From NCBI GenBank assembly GCA_007123265.1, contig SKLK01000273.1, positions 1 to 34,037 on the forward strand: a DNA stretch of 34,037 bases. The letters run 5' to 3'. The position numbers and the translations under genes are program-made. The notes beneath the pieces are model-generated. The model searched no databases, was not told where the DNA came from, and saw only the letters and a program-made list of their open reading frames with translations. Position 1 is the first letter of the stretch; each line of letters opens with the position of its first letter. Below, in pieces: positions 17,452-26,385 of the stretch. Origin of the DNA: Kiritimatiellia bacterium (lineage in GTDB: Bacteria > Verrucomicrobiota > Kiritimatiellia > SLAD01).

Positions 17452-20418
17452 TTAGTCCATGGCTTGCAAGGTCATCGCATCGGCTCGATGAATCGGCTTG
17501 CCGGCCGGATCAACCAGACGCGCCGTCACGAAAATCAACAGATTTTCCTTCCGGCTGCGAGAGCCTTCCGTGCGAAACAAGCGGCCGAGTAGCGGGATAT
17601 CGCCCAAGATTGGAACTTTGTCCTTGATCGTCACCAAGCGCTCACGCATGAGACCACCCATCACCACGGTTTGCCCGTCCCAGATAACAATACTGGTCTG
17701 CACGTTACGGCTGGCAAAGACGGGTTGCGGAATATTGAAGGTAAAGTCGCGCAGGAAGAATCGGTCTGGATTGTCCGGATCACGTCCCGGAATGGAAATT
17801 TGTGAACCATACTGAATCCAATCCACCAGTTCCGCGACTTCCGGGGCCAGTGCCAAGTCAATGGTGTACCCATCCGGTCCCACGGTGGGTGTGACATTTA
17901 GAATGACACCGGTGCGACGGGTCTCAAAGTTTTCAGGCGTGACGACCGGCGGGGTGACCAATCCACCTTCCGACTGTGTAACCGGCTCTGTCACCCGGAA
18001 TTCCGTTGGGTAGATAATCTCGGTAACGACTTCGATGGATGCGTTCACGCCGCTTCGCGTGGTCACACGCGGCGCAGACAAGACATCCACGTTTCCGTTT
18101 TGCGAGAGGGCATGCAAGACCACCCGCATTTCCGGATTCGTCAAAATACTGGAAACGCTGAGGATGTTCCCCAAGAAGGCCGCGTCCTCCATCCCTGCGC
18201 GGACCGGCTCGACGCCACCCGAGGTTTGTGCAAAGAAGCGTTGTCCGGCACTGACATTGCCGGCATCCACCTGTACGCGTTCACGGCCACCAAACGGTGC
18301 GCTGCCCCGGCGTTGCAGGAATTCGTAGTTGTCGGTAAACAACCACTGCAAGCCCAATTCACGCATATCCTCTTCAGCCACTTCAACGAAGCGCGCCTCG
18401 ATTTCAACTTGGCTCGGGACAACGTTAAGTTGTGAAAGGATTCGCTCAAAGGTCTCCAGGTTTTCCGGCGTGTTGGCCACGATCAACTGGCTAATCGTCG
18501 GATTATAGCTAATCGAGGTCCCCACGGGGAATGGGACGCCTGCCCCTTCAAAAAAGGCCTTCACATCGCCGCCACGGGTACCGGATGGGGCCCGGCGTGT
18601 ACCAAATTCCTGGGCGCCACCGAAGAAGCCTCCTGTGGGCGCGGCTTCCTCGCGCTCCTGAACCACATCCAAAAAGGAAGGTTGAACCGGATACAGTCGA
18701 GTAACCACCCGCCCCACGTCGGCGATGCCCGATGGGGTAATCACCACTACACTATCTTCAATCCGGAAACGCAGACCGGCCACTTCCGTAATGAAGCGAA
18801 CGGCTTCCATCAGCGAAATCCGGCGCAGATTTAGGGTAATCGAGGGGACACCCGAGCCCCCAGCAGGCGCGGCCGGTGCGGCATCCCATTCATCGCCCCA
18901 CGGATCGTCCATTGCACTCGGTGTGCGGCGCTCCGCGGGCGCAGCGGACACGCCTTCGGGCATACTCAAATTCAAGATGATATTGACGCCTTCCCCTTCT
19001 GGGTCGGCGGCCTCACTGGCATCGCGCAGGAAGGAAACCACATCACGAATATTGGCCTGCCGGAATTCGATGCGGGGAATGATGATGGATTCCATCCGCT
19101 CTTGCAGCCGCCGGGATGGGGTGACCAGATCCTGGGGACCGGGCCGGGCCAAGTCCTCGGGAAGAACCGCTTCGCCGCGGTGGGGCGGCGTCCATGCTTC
19201 GCGCACATCGCGCATCATTTGCTCCGTCGTTGTTCGCCGCAGGACGTCGGACGCCCGGCGCTGATCTTCGGCTATGCGGCGCAAGTAGCGCATGGCGTCG
19301 GTATTGTATGGATCGCGAATCAGTACGCTTTCAAAAAGCATTTCGGATCGGTTGAGTTCTCCGGCCTCATAGTAGGCGCGGGCCTCCTGCAGAGTGTCCT
19401 CAATTGTACGGCGCTTTTCGACGATCTCGGGCCGCCGTTCGATGGGCACAGGTTGCGCGGCTTCGGCTTCGCGACGCGCTTCCTCACGGTTGATGCGGCG
19501 CTCCAGCAAGGCCAGTCCTCGGTGCGACGGTGAGAGCTCGCGGGTACGTGCCAGGTTTCGTCGCGCTTCACGCAGGTCGCCATCGTCACGATAGATTTGC
19601 TGCGCAATGCGGAAATGGGCTTCGGCCAATCCCCGGCGGGCATTTTCCCGCTCGTCCTGACGGGCGGGGCGATCCGGTATACGTTCAAGGGCCCGGGTAA
19701 AGGCGTCTCTCGCCGCCCGGTAGTCCTCCCGATCAAGGGCCCGGTGAGCGGCGTCCAGACTCTGCAGCCCATCCACTTCCGCCGCTTGCCGCCGGACTTC
19801 TTCCTGGGCCGCCAAATCAGCGGCTACGCGATCCGCCTCGGTCCTGACGCGCGGCTCTGGTTGTGGTTCCGGAACGTCTTCCACTTCATCGATGTCCTGG
19901 ATCACGTCGACCGCCGGATCCTCCAATGGAGGCACGTCTTCTACTGGCTCTTCCTCTTCTGGGAACAGGAAATCGTCCATCCAGTCTTCGGGCGCTTCCT
20001 CCACATCGTCCGGCCACTCATCCACGTCTACATCGGTGTCTGGCACATCCTCGGGAACCGTTTCCGGGGGTACCGGGTCGTCCTCTTCATCATCCCAAAA
20101 CCAATCGTCCTCATCGCTTTCGAACAGGTCATCGAAATCAAAATCATCATCTTCCGGCGGCGCCACCGGAGGGGCGACCGGTGCTGCGGGTTCGGGGACT
20201 TCTTCGCTGACGGGCTCGACGTCAGGCACGGGCTCCGCTGTGGGTTCCGGTTCGGGCTCCGGTTCGGGCTCCGGTTGCGGCTCAGGCGCGGGTTCGGCTT
20301 CTTCGACATCAATATCGAACAAGGCATCAAAATCGAAGTCGTCAAGGGCATGGCTTGTGCCGGGCCAAATCAGAACCTGGACCAAAAATACGACGATCAA
20401 GCTATTGATGACTCTCAT
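17452..20418 (-). CDS. Type IV pilus-like secretin (PilQ type, Amuc_1098 family)
   Basis: This is an outer-membrane secretin of 988 residues. It has a signal peptide (cut near S-H-A, residue 24), a very acidic proline-rich region to about 190 with a P-E repeat at 45-60, and helical repeats of TPR type at about 215-380. A short N-domain (S-I-T-L-N-L-R-R-I-S-L) sits near 526, an N-type ring fold near 634-666, and the secretin core starts at about V-E-I-E-A-R-F-V-E-V (671). The signature V-P-I-L-G-D-I-P-L-L-G lies at 935-945 and L-L-I-F-V-T-A-R at 960-967. AGAAGGAG is 7 nt before the ATG. It is the last gene of the PilM/N, O, P, Q-like order. The acidic linker carries D-F-D-F motifs (see findings). 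Confidence 0.93.
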   Translation of the reverse strand: MRVINSLIVVFLVQVLIWPGTSHALDDFDFDALFDIDVEEAEPAPEPQPEPEPEPEPEPTAEPVPDVEPVSEEVPEPAAPVAPPVAPPEDDDFDFDDLFESDEDDWFWDDEEDDPVPPETVPEDVPDTDVDVDEWPDDVEEAPEDWMDDFLFPEEEEPVEDVPPLEDPAVDVIQDIDEVEDVPEPQPEPRVRTEADRVAADLAAQEEVRRQAAEVDGLQSLDAAHRALDREDYRAARDAFTRALERIPDRPARQDERENARRGLAEAHFRIAQQIYRDDGDLREARRNLARTRELSPSHRGLALLERRINREEARREAEAAQPVPIERRPEIVEKRRTIEDTLQEARAYYEAGELNRSEMLFESVLIRDPYNTDAMRYLRRIAEDQRRASDVLRRTTTEQMMRDVREAWTPPHRGEAVLPEDLARPGPQDLVTPSRRLQERMESIIIPRIEFRQANIRDVVSFLRDASEAADPEGEGVNIILNLSMPEGVSAAPAERRTPSAMDDPWGDEWDAAPAAPAGGSGVPSITLNLRRISLMEAVRFITEVAGLRFRIEDSVVVITPSGIADVGRVVTRLYPVQPSFLDVVQEREEAAPTGGFFGGAQEFGTRRAPSGTRGGDVKAFFEGAGVPFPVGTSISYNPTISQLIVANTPENLETFERILSQLNVVPSQVEIEARFVEVAEEDMRELGLQWLFTDNYEFLQRRGSAPFGGRERVQVDAGNVSAGQRFFAQTSGGVEPVRAGMEDAAFLGNILSVSSILTNPEMRVVLHALSQNGNVDVLSAPRVTTRSGVNASIEVVTEIIYPTEFRVTEPVTQSEGGLVTPPVVTPENFETRRTGVILNVTPTVGPDGYTIDLALAPEVAELVDWIQYGSQISIPGRDPDNPDRFFLRDFTFNIPQPVFASRNVQTSIVIWDGQTVVMGGLMRERLVTIKDKVPILGDIPLLGRLFRTEGSRSRKENLLIFVTARLVDPAGKPIHRADAMTLQAMD

Positions 20419-20477
20419 CCGAATCTCCTTCTGCCAACGATAACACGCTCCCTATAAGTCGCGCCTACCCAATTTGC

Positions 20478-20499
20478 TTCCATCCTTATGAGCATGGAA
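20478..20499. other. Inverted repeat in the gap before the secretin gene
   Basis: TTCCAT (20478-20483), a 10-nt loop, and ATGGAA (20494-20499) in the 96-bp space between the PilP-like and secretin genes. This is the only sizeable gap in the cluster. It could be an attenuating or processing hairpin that sets subunit ratios; it is short enough to be chance. Confidence 0.25.
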
Positions 20500-20514
20500 T
20501 CGGTGTATTACCCA

Positions 20515-21615
20515 TTATTGGCCCATTTGCTCCAATAAAGCTTCAAAATCAAAATCAACTGCAGGCGCACCCCCGGTCGTACCCGCTGCCCGGGGCCGAT
20601 CCTGCGGCCGTGCTTGCTCCACAACCACTTCCTGGTTCCGATTTTCGTCCAGAATTAAAACGGTATCCCTGCGTATGTCAACGACTTTGTACGGCTGGTT
20701 CATGAGCGTTATCTCAGAACCTTCGCGCACACGGAAGATGGAGTCGTCGACGAGGAAGACCAATTCAGCCACACGTTCGTCAATGCGCACATCCGTGTCC
20801 ACGCGCAATTCAATCTGGCGACCATCGGCTCGCTCCAACTTCAAGACCGATCCATCAATGGGGCCCAAGGGTCCGGGACGGGTGCGGCGCTCGAAATCAA
20901 CCAGGCGATAGCCTTCCACCATTTCCCCGAGCGCAACGAAAAAGGTCCGGTCCCGCTCGCGCAGGTTAAGCTGGAAGCGATAGTCGCCTTCTGCGATTTC
21001 GTGAACCCCTTGGAACCGTAGCCGGAAAGGAATCTCGCGAATCTGGCGCCAACGCAGTTTCAGTGCATGCGACGGATGGTCCTCCGCATCCACGGGACTG
21101 GTACCAGCCTCAAACTCTTCGCGCACGGTAAACCCGTCACCGTCCAAGTCCCGCTCACCAATGTCGGGGTCCAGCGGATCCAACCCGAAACCGGTGAGCC
21201 ATTGATCCGGGATTCCGTCACCGGTGGTATCCCGCTCGGCTTGGGTCGGTTGCGGGTATTGGGTCCAAGGACACACTTCCGCATCATAGGGTATCGGCGT
21301 CGGCACATCGGGATTCACACTAACCACGCGCAGCTCACTGACCATCAGGGCATGGTCTCGAGCTTCCATTTGAGGTGGCTGCTCCAACCGCCGGGCAAAG
21401 GCACGAAACTGGGAGATATCGATGGCTTCGTAATGCTGATGCCCGACATCGATCCGATCCCAACTGGTATCGGTCAGCGCGCGCTGAGCCTTCTGGTTTT
21501 GGAGCAGCAGGAATAGCGCGGAGGCCAAAAGAACGACCAAGACCGCAACAATCGCAACTTTGTCGTAGTGCACTTTCAACCAAGATCGCTCTTTGGTTCG
21601 TGTCGCTGCGCTCAT
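20515..21615 (-). CDS. Inner-membrane pilus-like protein, PilP-like (Amuc_1099 family)
   Basis: 366 residues: a cytoplasmic tail, one transmembrane helix at about 19-38, a periplasmic stretch with a zinc-ribbon-like segment (99-120) that keeps only C115, and a calcium-loop region at 129-170 (D-T-T-G-D-G-I-P-D, then D-L-D-G-D-G-F-T). Then comes a beta-rich C-terminal domain whose G-S-E-I-T-L-M-N-Q-P-Y-K-V-V-D-I pattern resembles PilP/GspC secretin-binding domains. It ends in D-F-D-F-E-A-L-L-E-Q-M-G-Q. It overlaps the upstream PilO-like gene by ATGA, so coupling is likely. It is placed where pilP would be. Assignment to the Amuc_1099 family rests on order, size and topology. Confidence 0.8.
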   Translation of the reverse strand: MSAATRTKERSWLKVHYDKVAIVAVLVVLLASALFLLLQNQKAQRALTDTSWDRIDVGHQHYEAIDISQFRAFARRLEQPPQMEARDHALMVSELRVVSVNPDVPTPIPYDAEVCPWTQYPQPTQAERDTTGDGIPDQWLTGFGLDPLDPDIGERDLDGDGFTVREEFEAGTSPVDAEDHPSHALKLRWRQIREIPFRLRFQGVHEIAEGDYRFQLNLRERDRTFFVALGEMVEGYRLVDFERRTRPGPLGPIDGSVLKLERADGRQIELRVDTDVRIDERVAELVFLVDDSIFRVREGSEITLMNQPYKVVDIRRDTVLILDENRNQEVVVEQARPQDRPRAAGTTGGAPAVDFDFEALLEQMGQ

Positions 21616-22598
21616 GATTCCTGGTCCTCTTCTGCGGCGGCATGTTTGAAGTGATACACGTCTACCTCCATACGCACACGCACACGTTCACGACCAGCCA
21701 CCACGCGATCTTCGTGGAATCGGGGCTGCGCAATCTCCTCCGCGCGGGGCCTGTCCGCGCCCGGTCGTTCGGATTCCCGCGGGGCCAACCGCGCCGCTAG
21801 CCGGGCCGAGGCGGAGGTGCCGCCCAATCCCATTTCATTGCGCAATTCCAAGCTGCGCACCACCATCAATACGGGACTGGCCACCATTCGATTGAGTGCC
21901 TCACGCAGGGCCTCATCACTGGCCATAAAGGAAAGGGTATAGCGCTCACGCGTATAGAGTCCCTCGACACCATCCGGTTCAATCCGGATTTCAGGCTCGA
22001 CGACACGCTCGGTCACGCCCCTGCGGGTGCCGGTATCAGCCAGCTCACGCTGCGTTCGCTCCACATCGAAAACTTCCCGGTCCACACTGGTGAGCTCATG
22101 GATTCCCGCGTTGATCAACAGCACACTGATCCGCTCAACCATTTGCAACTGCGACATTAAGCGCGGCACATGCTCCTGCCGCGGCAAATTCCCTGCGGCA
22201 TATTGACCAAAACCAAATTCAGCCGCCTCAGGAATTCGGACGTTGTTACGTGCCGCCAACTCCCGGATTCGCCGCATGGTTCGTTCCCGGTGTGGCGGAA
22301 ATGCCACCCGCTCTATCTCGGCTGCCTCGGCTTGGTGTGCAGACAGAGCCGACAATAGAGAGCCACGATAATTTTGCAATTGTTCCAAGTTGGCTTCCAG
22401 CCGCGCTACATTTTCATTCGACGGGAAAGGTGCCCGCCGATGCAATTGCTCAAGCACCCGCAAATTCCGCTGCAGATCGTCTTGAATCCGCGCATACTCG
22501 CGGCTGGACCGGATCAGTAGAAACACCACGATCAACGCCAACACCAAGGCGATGCCACCGCCCACCACTAAAACGGTATGTTTTTTGAAAAAGGTCAT
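21612..22598 (-). CDS. Inner-membrane pilus-like protein, PilO-like (Amuc_1100 family)
   Basis: 328 residues with one N-terminal transmembrane helix (about 8-29), then a coiled-coil region (about 35-100) and a periplasmic alpha/beta domain. The family-like segments F-P-S-N-E-N-V (about 58) and F-G-F-G-Q-Y (about 128) resemble those of Amuc_1100, the Akkermansia pilus-like protein. The C-terminal part has a charged, disordered insert (about 265-300) before the last strand. The topology matches PilO/GspM assembly proteins. Both ends form 4-bp ATGA overlaps with its neighbours. Confidence 0.85.
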   Translation of the reverse strand: MTFFKKHTVLVVGGGIALVLALIVVFLLIRSSREYARIQDDLQRNLRVLEQLHRRAPFPSNENVARLEANLEQLQNYRGSLLSALSAHQAEAAEIERVAFPPHRERTMRRIRELAARNNVRIPEAAEFGFGQYAAGNLPRQEHVPRLMSQLQMVERISVLLINAGIHELTSVDREVFDVERTQRELADTGTRRGVTERVVEPEIRIEPDGVEGLYTRERYTLSFMASDEALREALNRMVASPVLMVVRSLELRNEMGLGGTSASARLAARLAPRESERPGADRPRAEEIAQPRFHEDRVVAGRERVRVRMEVDVYHFKHAAAEEDQES

Positions 22599-24307
22599 AG
22601 TTCTATGGGCTCTTCCAGCACCAACATCATCCCGAATTCACGCACATAGGTATTCGGCGCAACCGGGGGCAGCAGGTCAATATCGGAACTATCGGTAAAA
22701 TGAGGCAATTCCCGCAGACTGGTTCGCAAGGCATAGACGGGCCGCTCGTCCGGAATTTTGTCCGTGTAGCCCAGACCGGATATACGGATCCGGTTAATAT
22801 TTCCCAGCTCAACCGTCGCGCTACGATCGCCCCCCCGCGCGGCACGCCCACCGGTGGCAGGATCGGGCTCCCGGGTAATGCGCTCCCGCTGCGGGACGAC
22901 GGATGTCAACCACATGCCATCCGGCAATAAGGCATTGACGTCGTCAAGAATCTCCACCCACCGCCCGGCGTTTCGGATCAATGCATGCACTTGATCAATT
23001 TGCTCGGTGACATCCGCGATCTCCTGCTCCGGCAACTGCATTTGCCGCTCTATATGCTGGAGATTACGCACCCGCTCCTCGACCCGGGATAGCCGTTGCT
23101 CGCCCAAACGGGCCAACGTGTGGAAATAGAAGGTCCACACCAGCAGAACAAAGACAAAACCAAACGCCGCCGCCAGCAGGATCGGATGCTTCTTGCGGAA
23201 TTGTTTTTCGGAAACAACGCGGGGCGGCATCAGGTCGATTTCGATCGGACAGGTCAACACGCGCCGCAACGCCAGGCCCACCACTTCGCCCAGCATGTGC
23301 GCGTCGCGACCGATCTCCTCCGCAGAGATGTCGTCGGCCACGGCCACATTCATGAACGGATTGAGATACTCGACCTCGGCCTTGAGCTTGTCCTTTAAGA
23401 AAACGTCGGTGTACGGGATAACCGAGGTGCCTCCGGTCAACAAAATGCGCTTGGGCTGCGACCCGTCTTGCTGTCCGCGGTAAAAGTTGATGCTACGATT
23501 GATCTCCGCATGCAAGCGGGTCATCACACTACGCACACTCTTGGATACCTTGTCCGCCACCTCACCGGACGGGCTTTCATACGCCCCACCCCACGCGACA
23601 AACGCCTGGGCTTTCTTCATGTCTTCGGCATCCGCAAAAGACAATTCGAACTCGCGCATGACTTGCTGCGTAATCGCATTGCCGCCGACCGGAATGCTTC
23701 GGCTAAAGACGCGATTCGCTTCAAGGAAAATCAAGTCCGTCGAGCGCGCACCCATATCGATGATCAAGGTGCAATCGCTAAGATCATCGTAATTGTAGCG
23801 TACGGCATTATACAGCGCCATGGGCGCGACATCGATCAGGTCCGGGAAAAGGCCGGCCTGCTCAACCGCTTCGGTCAATTCGGTGATGATTTCGCCCTTG
23901 ATCGCGGCCAACATCACATCGAGATCGCCTTCGGTGCCGCCGATCAATTGATAATCCCAAACGACTTCTTCGATGGGAAAAGGCACGTTCTGCTGGGCCT
24001 CGTATTCGACGATCTGTTTGACCTTGTCTTCGTCGACCGGCGGCAACTTGACGAAACGGGAAAAAACGGATTGTCCGGAAACCGAAATAAGCACCGGTCC
24101 CGGCTTGATGTCGTACTCGGCCAACATCTCTTGAATCGTGCTGACGATGTAAACATTCCGATCACCGTCGGAATGGGGATCCAATCCCAGCGGGCTGATC
24201 GCATGCTTGACGAGCTCGATCCCGCCGGATTTTAACGGGATGAATTCGGCCATTTTCAGGCCGCTTGCGCCTATGTCCAATGCCAGAATGCGGTCAGTCT
24301 TTAGCAT
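22595..24307 (-). CDS. PilM-PilN fusion-like pilus protein (Amuc_1101 family)
   Basis: About 570 residues. The N-terminal part is a PilM/FtsA-like actin-fold ATPase: D-I-G-A-S-G-L-K at 11-18, I-I-D-M-G-A-R-S-T-D at 182-191, and L-L-T-G-G-T-S at 289-295. A PilN-like part follows: I-D-L-M-P-P at about 357-362 (like the PilN I-N-L-L-P motif that PilM binds), a transmembrane helix at about 375-395, a coiled coil at 400-445, and A-L-L-P-D-G-M-W-L-T near 459-468. The frame extends to an ATG at 24352 with GAGG 11 nt upstream. I prefer the ATG at 24307, where family similarity begins, but the longer form is possible. It is the first gene of the cluster. Confidence 0.88.
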   Translation of the reverse strand: MLKTDRILALDIGASGLKMAEFIPLKSGGIELVKHAISPLGLDPHSDGDRNVYIVSTIQEMLAEYDIKPGPVLISVSGQSVFSRFVKLPPVDEDKVKQIVEYEAQQNVPFPIEEVVWDYQLIGGTEGDLDVMLAAIKGEIITELTEAVEQAGLFPDLIDVAPMALYNAVRYNYDDLSDCTLIIDMGARSTDLIFLEANRVFSRSIPVGGNAITQQVMREFELSFADAEDMKKAQAFVAWGGAYESPSGEVADKVSKSVRSVMTRLHAEINRSINFYRGQQDGSQPKRILLTGGTSVIPYTDVFLKDKLKAEVEYLNPFMNVAVADDISAEEIGRDAHMLGEVVGLALRRVLTCPIEIDLMPPRVVSEKQFRKKHPILLAAAFGFVFVLLVWTFYFHTLARLGEQRLSRVEERVRNLQHIERQMQLPEQEIADVTEQIDQVHALIRNAGRWVEILDDVNALLPDGMWLTSVVPQRERITREPDPATGGRAARGGDRSATVELGNINRIRISGLGYTDKIPDERPVYALRTSLRELPHFTDSSDIDLLPPVAPNTYVREFGMMLVLEEPIEL

Positions 24308-24406
24308 GATCTGCGTATCTTTACCGGTTCGTTTTATGCTCTCTGCCTGCATCAACAGTTCGCCTCGCGGCGAGTGACCTGTCTATGCAGGACCGATGAG
24401 TATCAG

Positions 24407-24436
24407 ACCATACCCCATTTCCATTCGCGGGGGCAA
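24407..24436 (-). promoter_or_regulatory. Candidate promoter of the pilus-like cluster
   Basis: On the minus strand: TTGCCC (24431-24436), an 18-bp spacer, and TATGGT (24407-24412), in the 157-bp or longer gap between trmJ and the PilM-like gene. A partial match to consensus, not tested. Confidence 0.35.
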
Positions 24437-24512
24437 CATTCTTTTCTGCAATCGCACATTTCAGGGACACCCGGATGTCGTGCGCGGGCACAGGCAAGCC
24501 GTACGGAACCGA

Positions 24513-25268
24513 TTACTCGCCATTCGTCGGGGGTGGCGTGGCGCCATGCGTTGCACACCACCGGGCCTGCCGCGCCACGCCCAACAAGATGCGTACATCG
24601 ACTTCCGACAAGGTGCCCCGCGAAAAAATGCGGCGCATGGCCATCATCATGTGATCCGCCTTGTCCGATTCCATAAAGCCGATTTCCAATAAGGCCGACC
24701 GCCATTGCGCAAACATGCGCTCACGCATTTCCGATGTCGCCGCCGGCACGGCCTCACGCGCCACATCGCCAGCACCGGATGCGACATACAATTCGTACGC
24801 GCACACCATCAAGGCATGCGACAAATTCAACGACGGATAGGCCTCGGTGGAGGGAATACGGATCAGCGATGTGCAAAGGGCCAAATCCTCATTGCTGAGT
24901 CCATTATTCTCCGGCCCCATAACCAATGCCACCGGACCCGCAGCGGCATGTGAAAGAAAGTCGGGCGCCCATTCCCGCGGCGTACACCGCACCTGACGAT
25001 ACAAACCATCACGCGCGGACGTACCGGTCACGTGATGGCAATCGGCAATGGCCTCCGCCAAGGTGGGGTATTCCCGATGCGCATCCCAGATTGAGCGGGC
25101 GGCGTAGGCCCATTTCACCGCATCGAAGGTATTGAAATCGTCGCGCGGAGCCGCAATGACCAGATCGCTCAACCCCATGTTCATCATCGCGCGACAGACC
25201 GAGCCCACGTTCCCGCCGTACAGCGGACTGACCAGGACTACACGAACCGGTTTGAGTGATGCGCCCAT
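24513..25268 (-). CDS. trmJ: TrmJ-type tRNA/rRNA 2'-O-methyltransferase (SPOUT)
   Basis: This is a SpoU-family methyltransferase of 251 residues. The knotted AdoMet site is built from N-V-G-S-V-C-R-A near 20, A-L-V-M-G-P-E-N-N-G near 115, and S-L-N-L-S-H-A near 147. The long C-terminal tail and the start pattern V-R-V-V-L-V-S-P-x-x-x-G-N-V-G fit TrmJ, which methylates position 32 of tRNA, although other SpoU members share the core. It begins 3 bp after the M42 peptidase stop and is the last gene of the tig-clpP-clpX run. Confidence 0.85.
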   Translation of the reverse strand: MGASLKPVRVVLVSPLYGGNVGSVCRAMMNMGLSDLVIAAPRDDFNTFDAVKWAYAARSIWDAHREYPTLAEAIADCHHVTGTSARDGLYRQVRCTPREWAPDFLSHAAAGPVALVMGPENNGLSNEDLALCTSLIRIPSTEAYPSLNLSHALMVCAYELYVASGAGDVAREAVPAATSEMRERMFAQWRSALLEIGFMESDKADHMMMAMRRIFSRGTLSEVDVRILLGVARQARWCATHGATPPPTNGE

Positions 25269-25271
25269 GGC

Positions 25272-26339
25272 CTAAAACGGGATAAAGTTGGACTCGCGCG
25301 TGATCCGCGCGCAGGTATGCGCCATCAGTTCCGCGGTTCCCATCAGGTCGTCGAGACTAATCACTTCACACGGCGTATGCATATAGCGATTGGGGATGTT
25401 CAACAATCCTGTGGCCACCCCGCCGCGACTGACTTGGATCGCATTCGCATCCGTGCCGGTGGCGCGCGATTCCACATTAAGTTGGTAGGCAATTTTTTGC
25501 TTTTCCGCTGTATCGACAAGCAACTCGAACAATTTCGGATTGATGTTCGGCCCGCGCGTAATCACGACGCCGTCACCAACTTTGATGTCCCCGTACTTCT
25601 TGACCGCGTCCGACATGGAGGGATAATCGGTGGCAAAGGTAACATCGACGGCCAAGCCAACCTGGGGATCGATGCCGTAGGCGGCCGTCCGGGCACCACG
25701 CAAGCCGATTTCTTCCTGCACCGTCGCCACCGCATGGACTTCGGCCTCGGGATTCAATTTCGCCAAAATGCGGGCCGCCTCCAATACCGCAAACGCACCC
25801 GCTCGATTATCGAACCCCCGCCCAGCCACCAGACTGCGCTGGAGCCGGTGCAAACCACGATCAATCACCAGCGGATCGCCAATAGCAAGCACCTTCTCGG
25901 CCGCCTTGCGATCCGCCGCACCGATATCCACCCACAACTCCTCTAAGCCCGGGACTTTGTTGCGCTGCTCCGATTTCAAAAGGTGAATGGGGCACTTGCC
26001 AATGACGCCGTGCACATGACCTTTCCGGCCGCGGATAATGACATGTTGCCCTTGAGGGATTTGCGCGTCCCAGCCGCCGACCGGTTGAATCCAGCAGTAC
26101 CCCTCCTTGCTGATGTGACTGATGATAAAGCCGATTTCATCATAGTGCCCGGACAACATAATCCGGGGCGCGCCGCCGGGATTGATGACCACGTCACTGT
26201 TCCCATGACTGTCCCGACGGATGTCCGCCGCAAATGTGCGCGCCTCCTCCAGCCACACGTGGGCCGCTTCGTCTTCATAACCGGACGGGCTGACGGCCTC
26301 GATAAGCTTCGTCAGAAATTCAAGCGATCGTTTTTTCAT
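25272..26339 (-). CDS. M42 family aminopeptidase (glutamyl aminopeptidase/FrvX type)
   Basis: This is a two-metal aminopeptidase of 355 residues, usually a cytoplasmic dodecamer that trims peptides left by larger proteases. Metal ligands seen: H65 (S-G-H-Y-D-E), D177 (F-D-N-R), E210 (Q-E-E-I-G), D232 (V-D-V) and H321 (M-H-T-P-C-E), with E209 as base. All are intact. It sits 46 bp after the site-2 protease gene and 3 bp before trmJ. Its place downstream of clpP-clpX fits removal of proteolysis products, though that is inference. Confidence 0.93.
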   Translation of the reverse strand: MKKRSLEFLTKLIEAVSPSGYEDEAAHVWLEEARTFAADIRRDSHGNSDVVINPGGAPRIMLSGHYDEIGFIISHISKEGYCWIQPVGGWDAQIPQGQHVIIRGRKGHVHGVIGKCPIHLLKSEQRNKVPGLEELWVDIGAADRKAAEKVLAIGDPLVIDRGLHRLQRSLVAGRGFDNRAGAFAVLEAARILAKLNPEAEVHAVATVQEEIGLRGARTAAYGIDPQVGLAVDVTFATDYPSMSDAVKKYGDIKVGDGVVITRGPNINPKLFELLVDTAEKQKIAYQLNVESRATGTDANAIQVSRGGVATGLLNIPNRYMHTPCEVISLDDLMGTAELMAHTCARITRESNFIPF

Positions 26340-26385
26340 ATCTATACCTCTCCACTAAATCAGACGGTCTCCATTTCCCAACCTA

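Noticed and set aside
19597-20457. Plus-strand 286-residue frame rich in R/F/H
   Set aside because: Antisense to the acidic/proline repeat of the secretin. Composition mirrors the repeat and does not look like a protein.
23468-24235. Plus-strand 255-residue reading frame
   Set aside because: Antisense to the PilM-like ATPase domain, whose motifs are intact.
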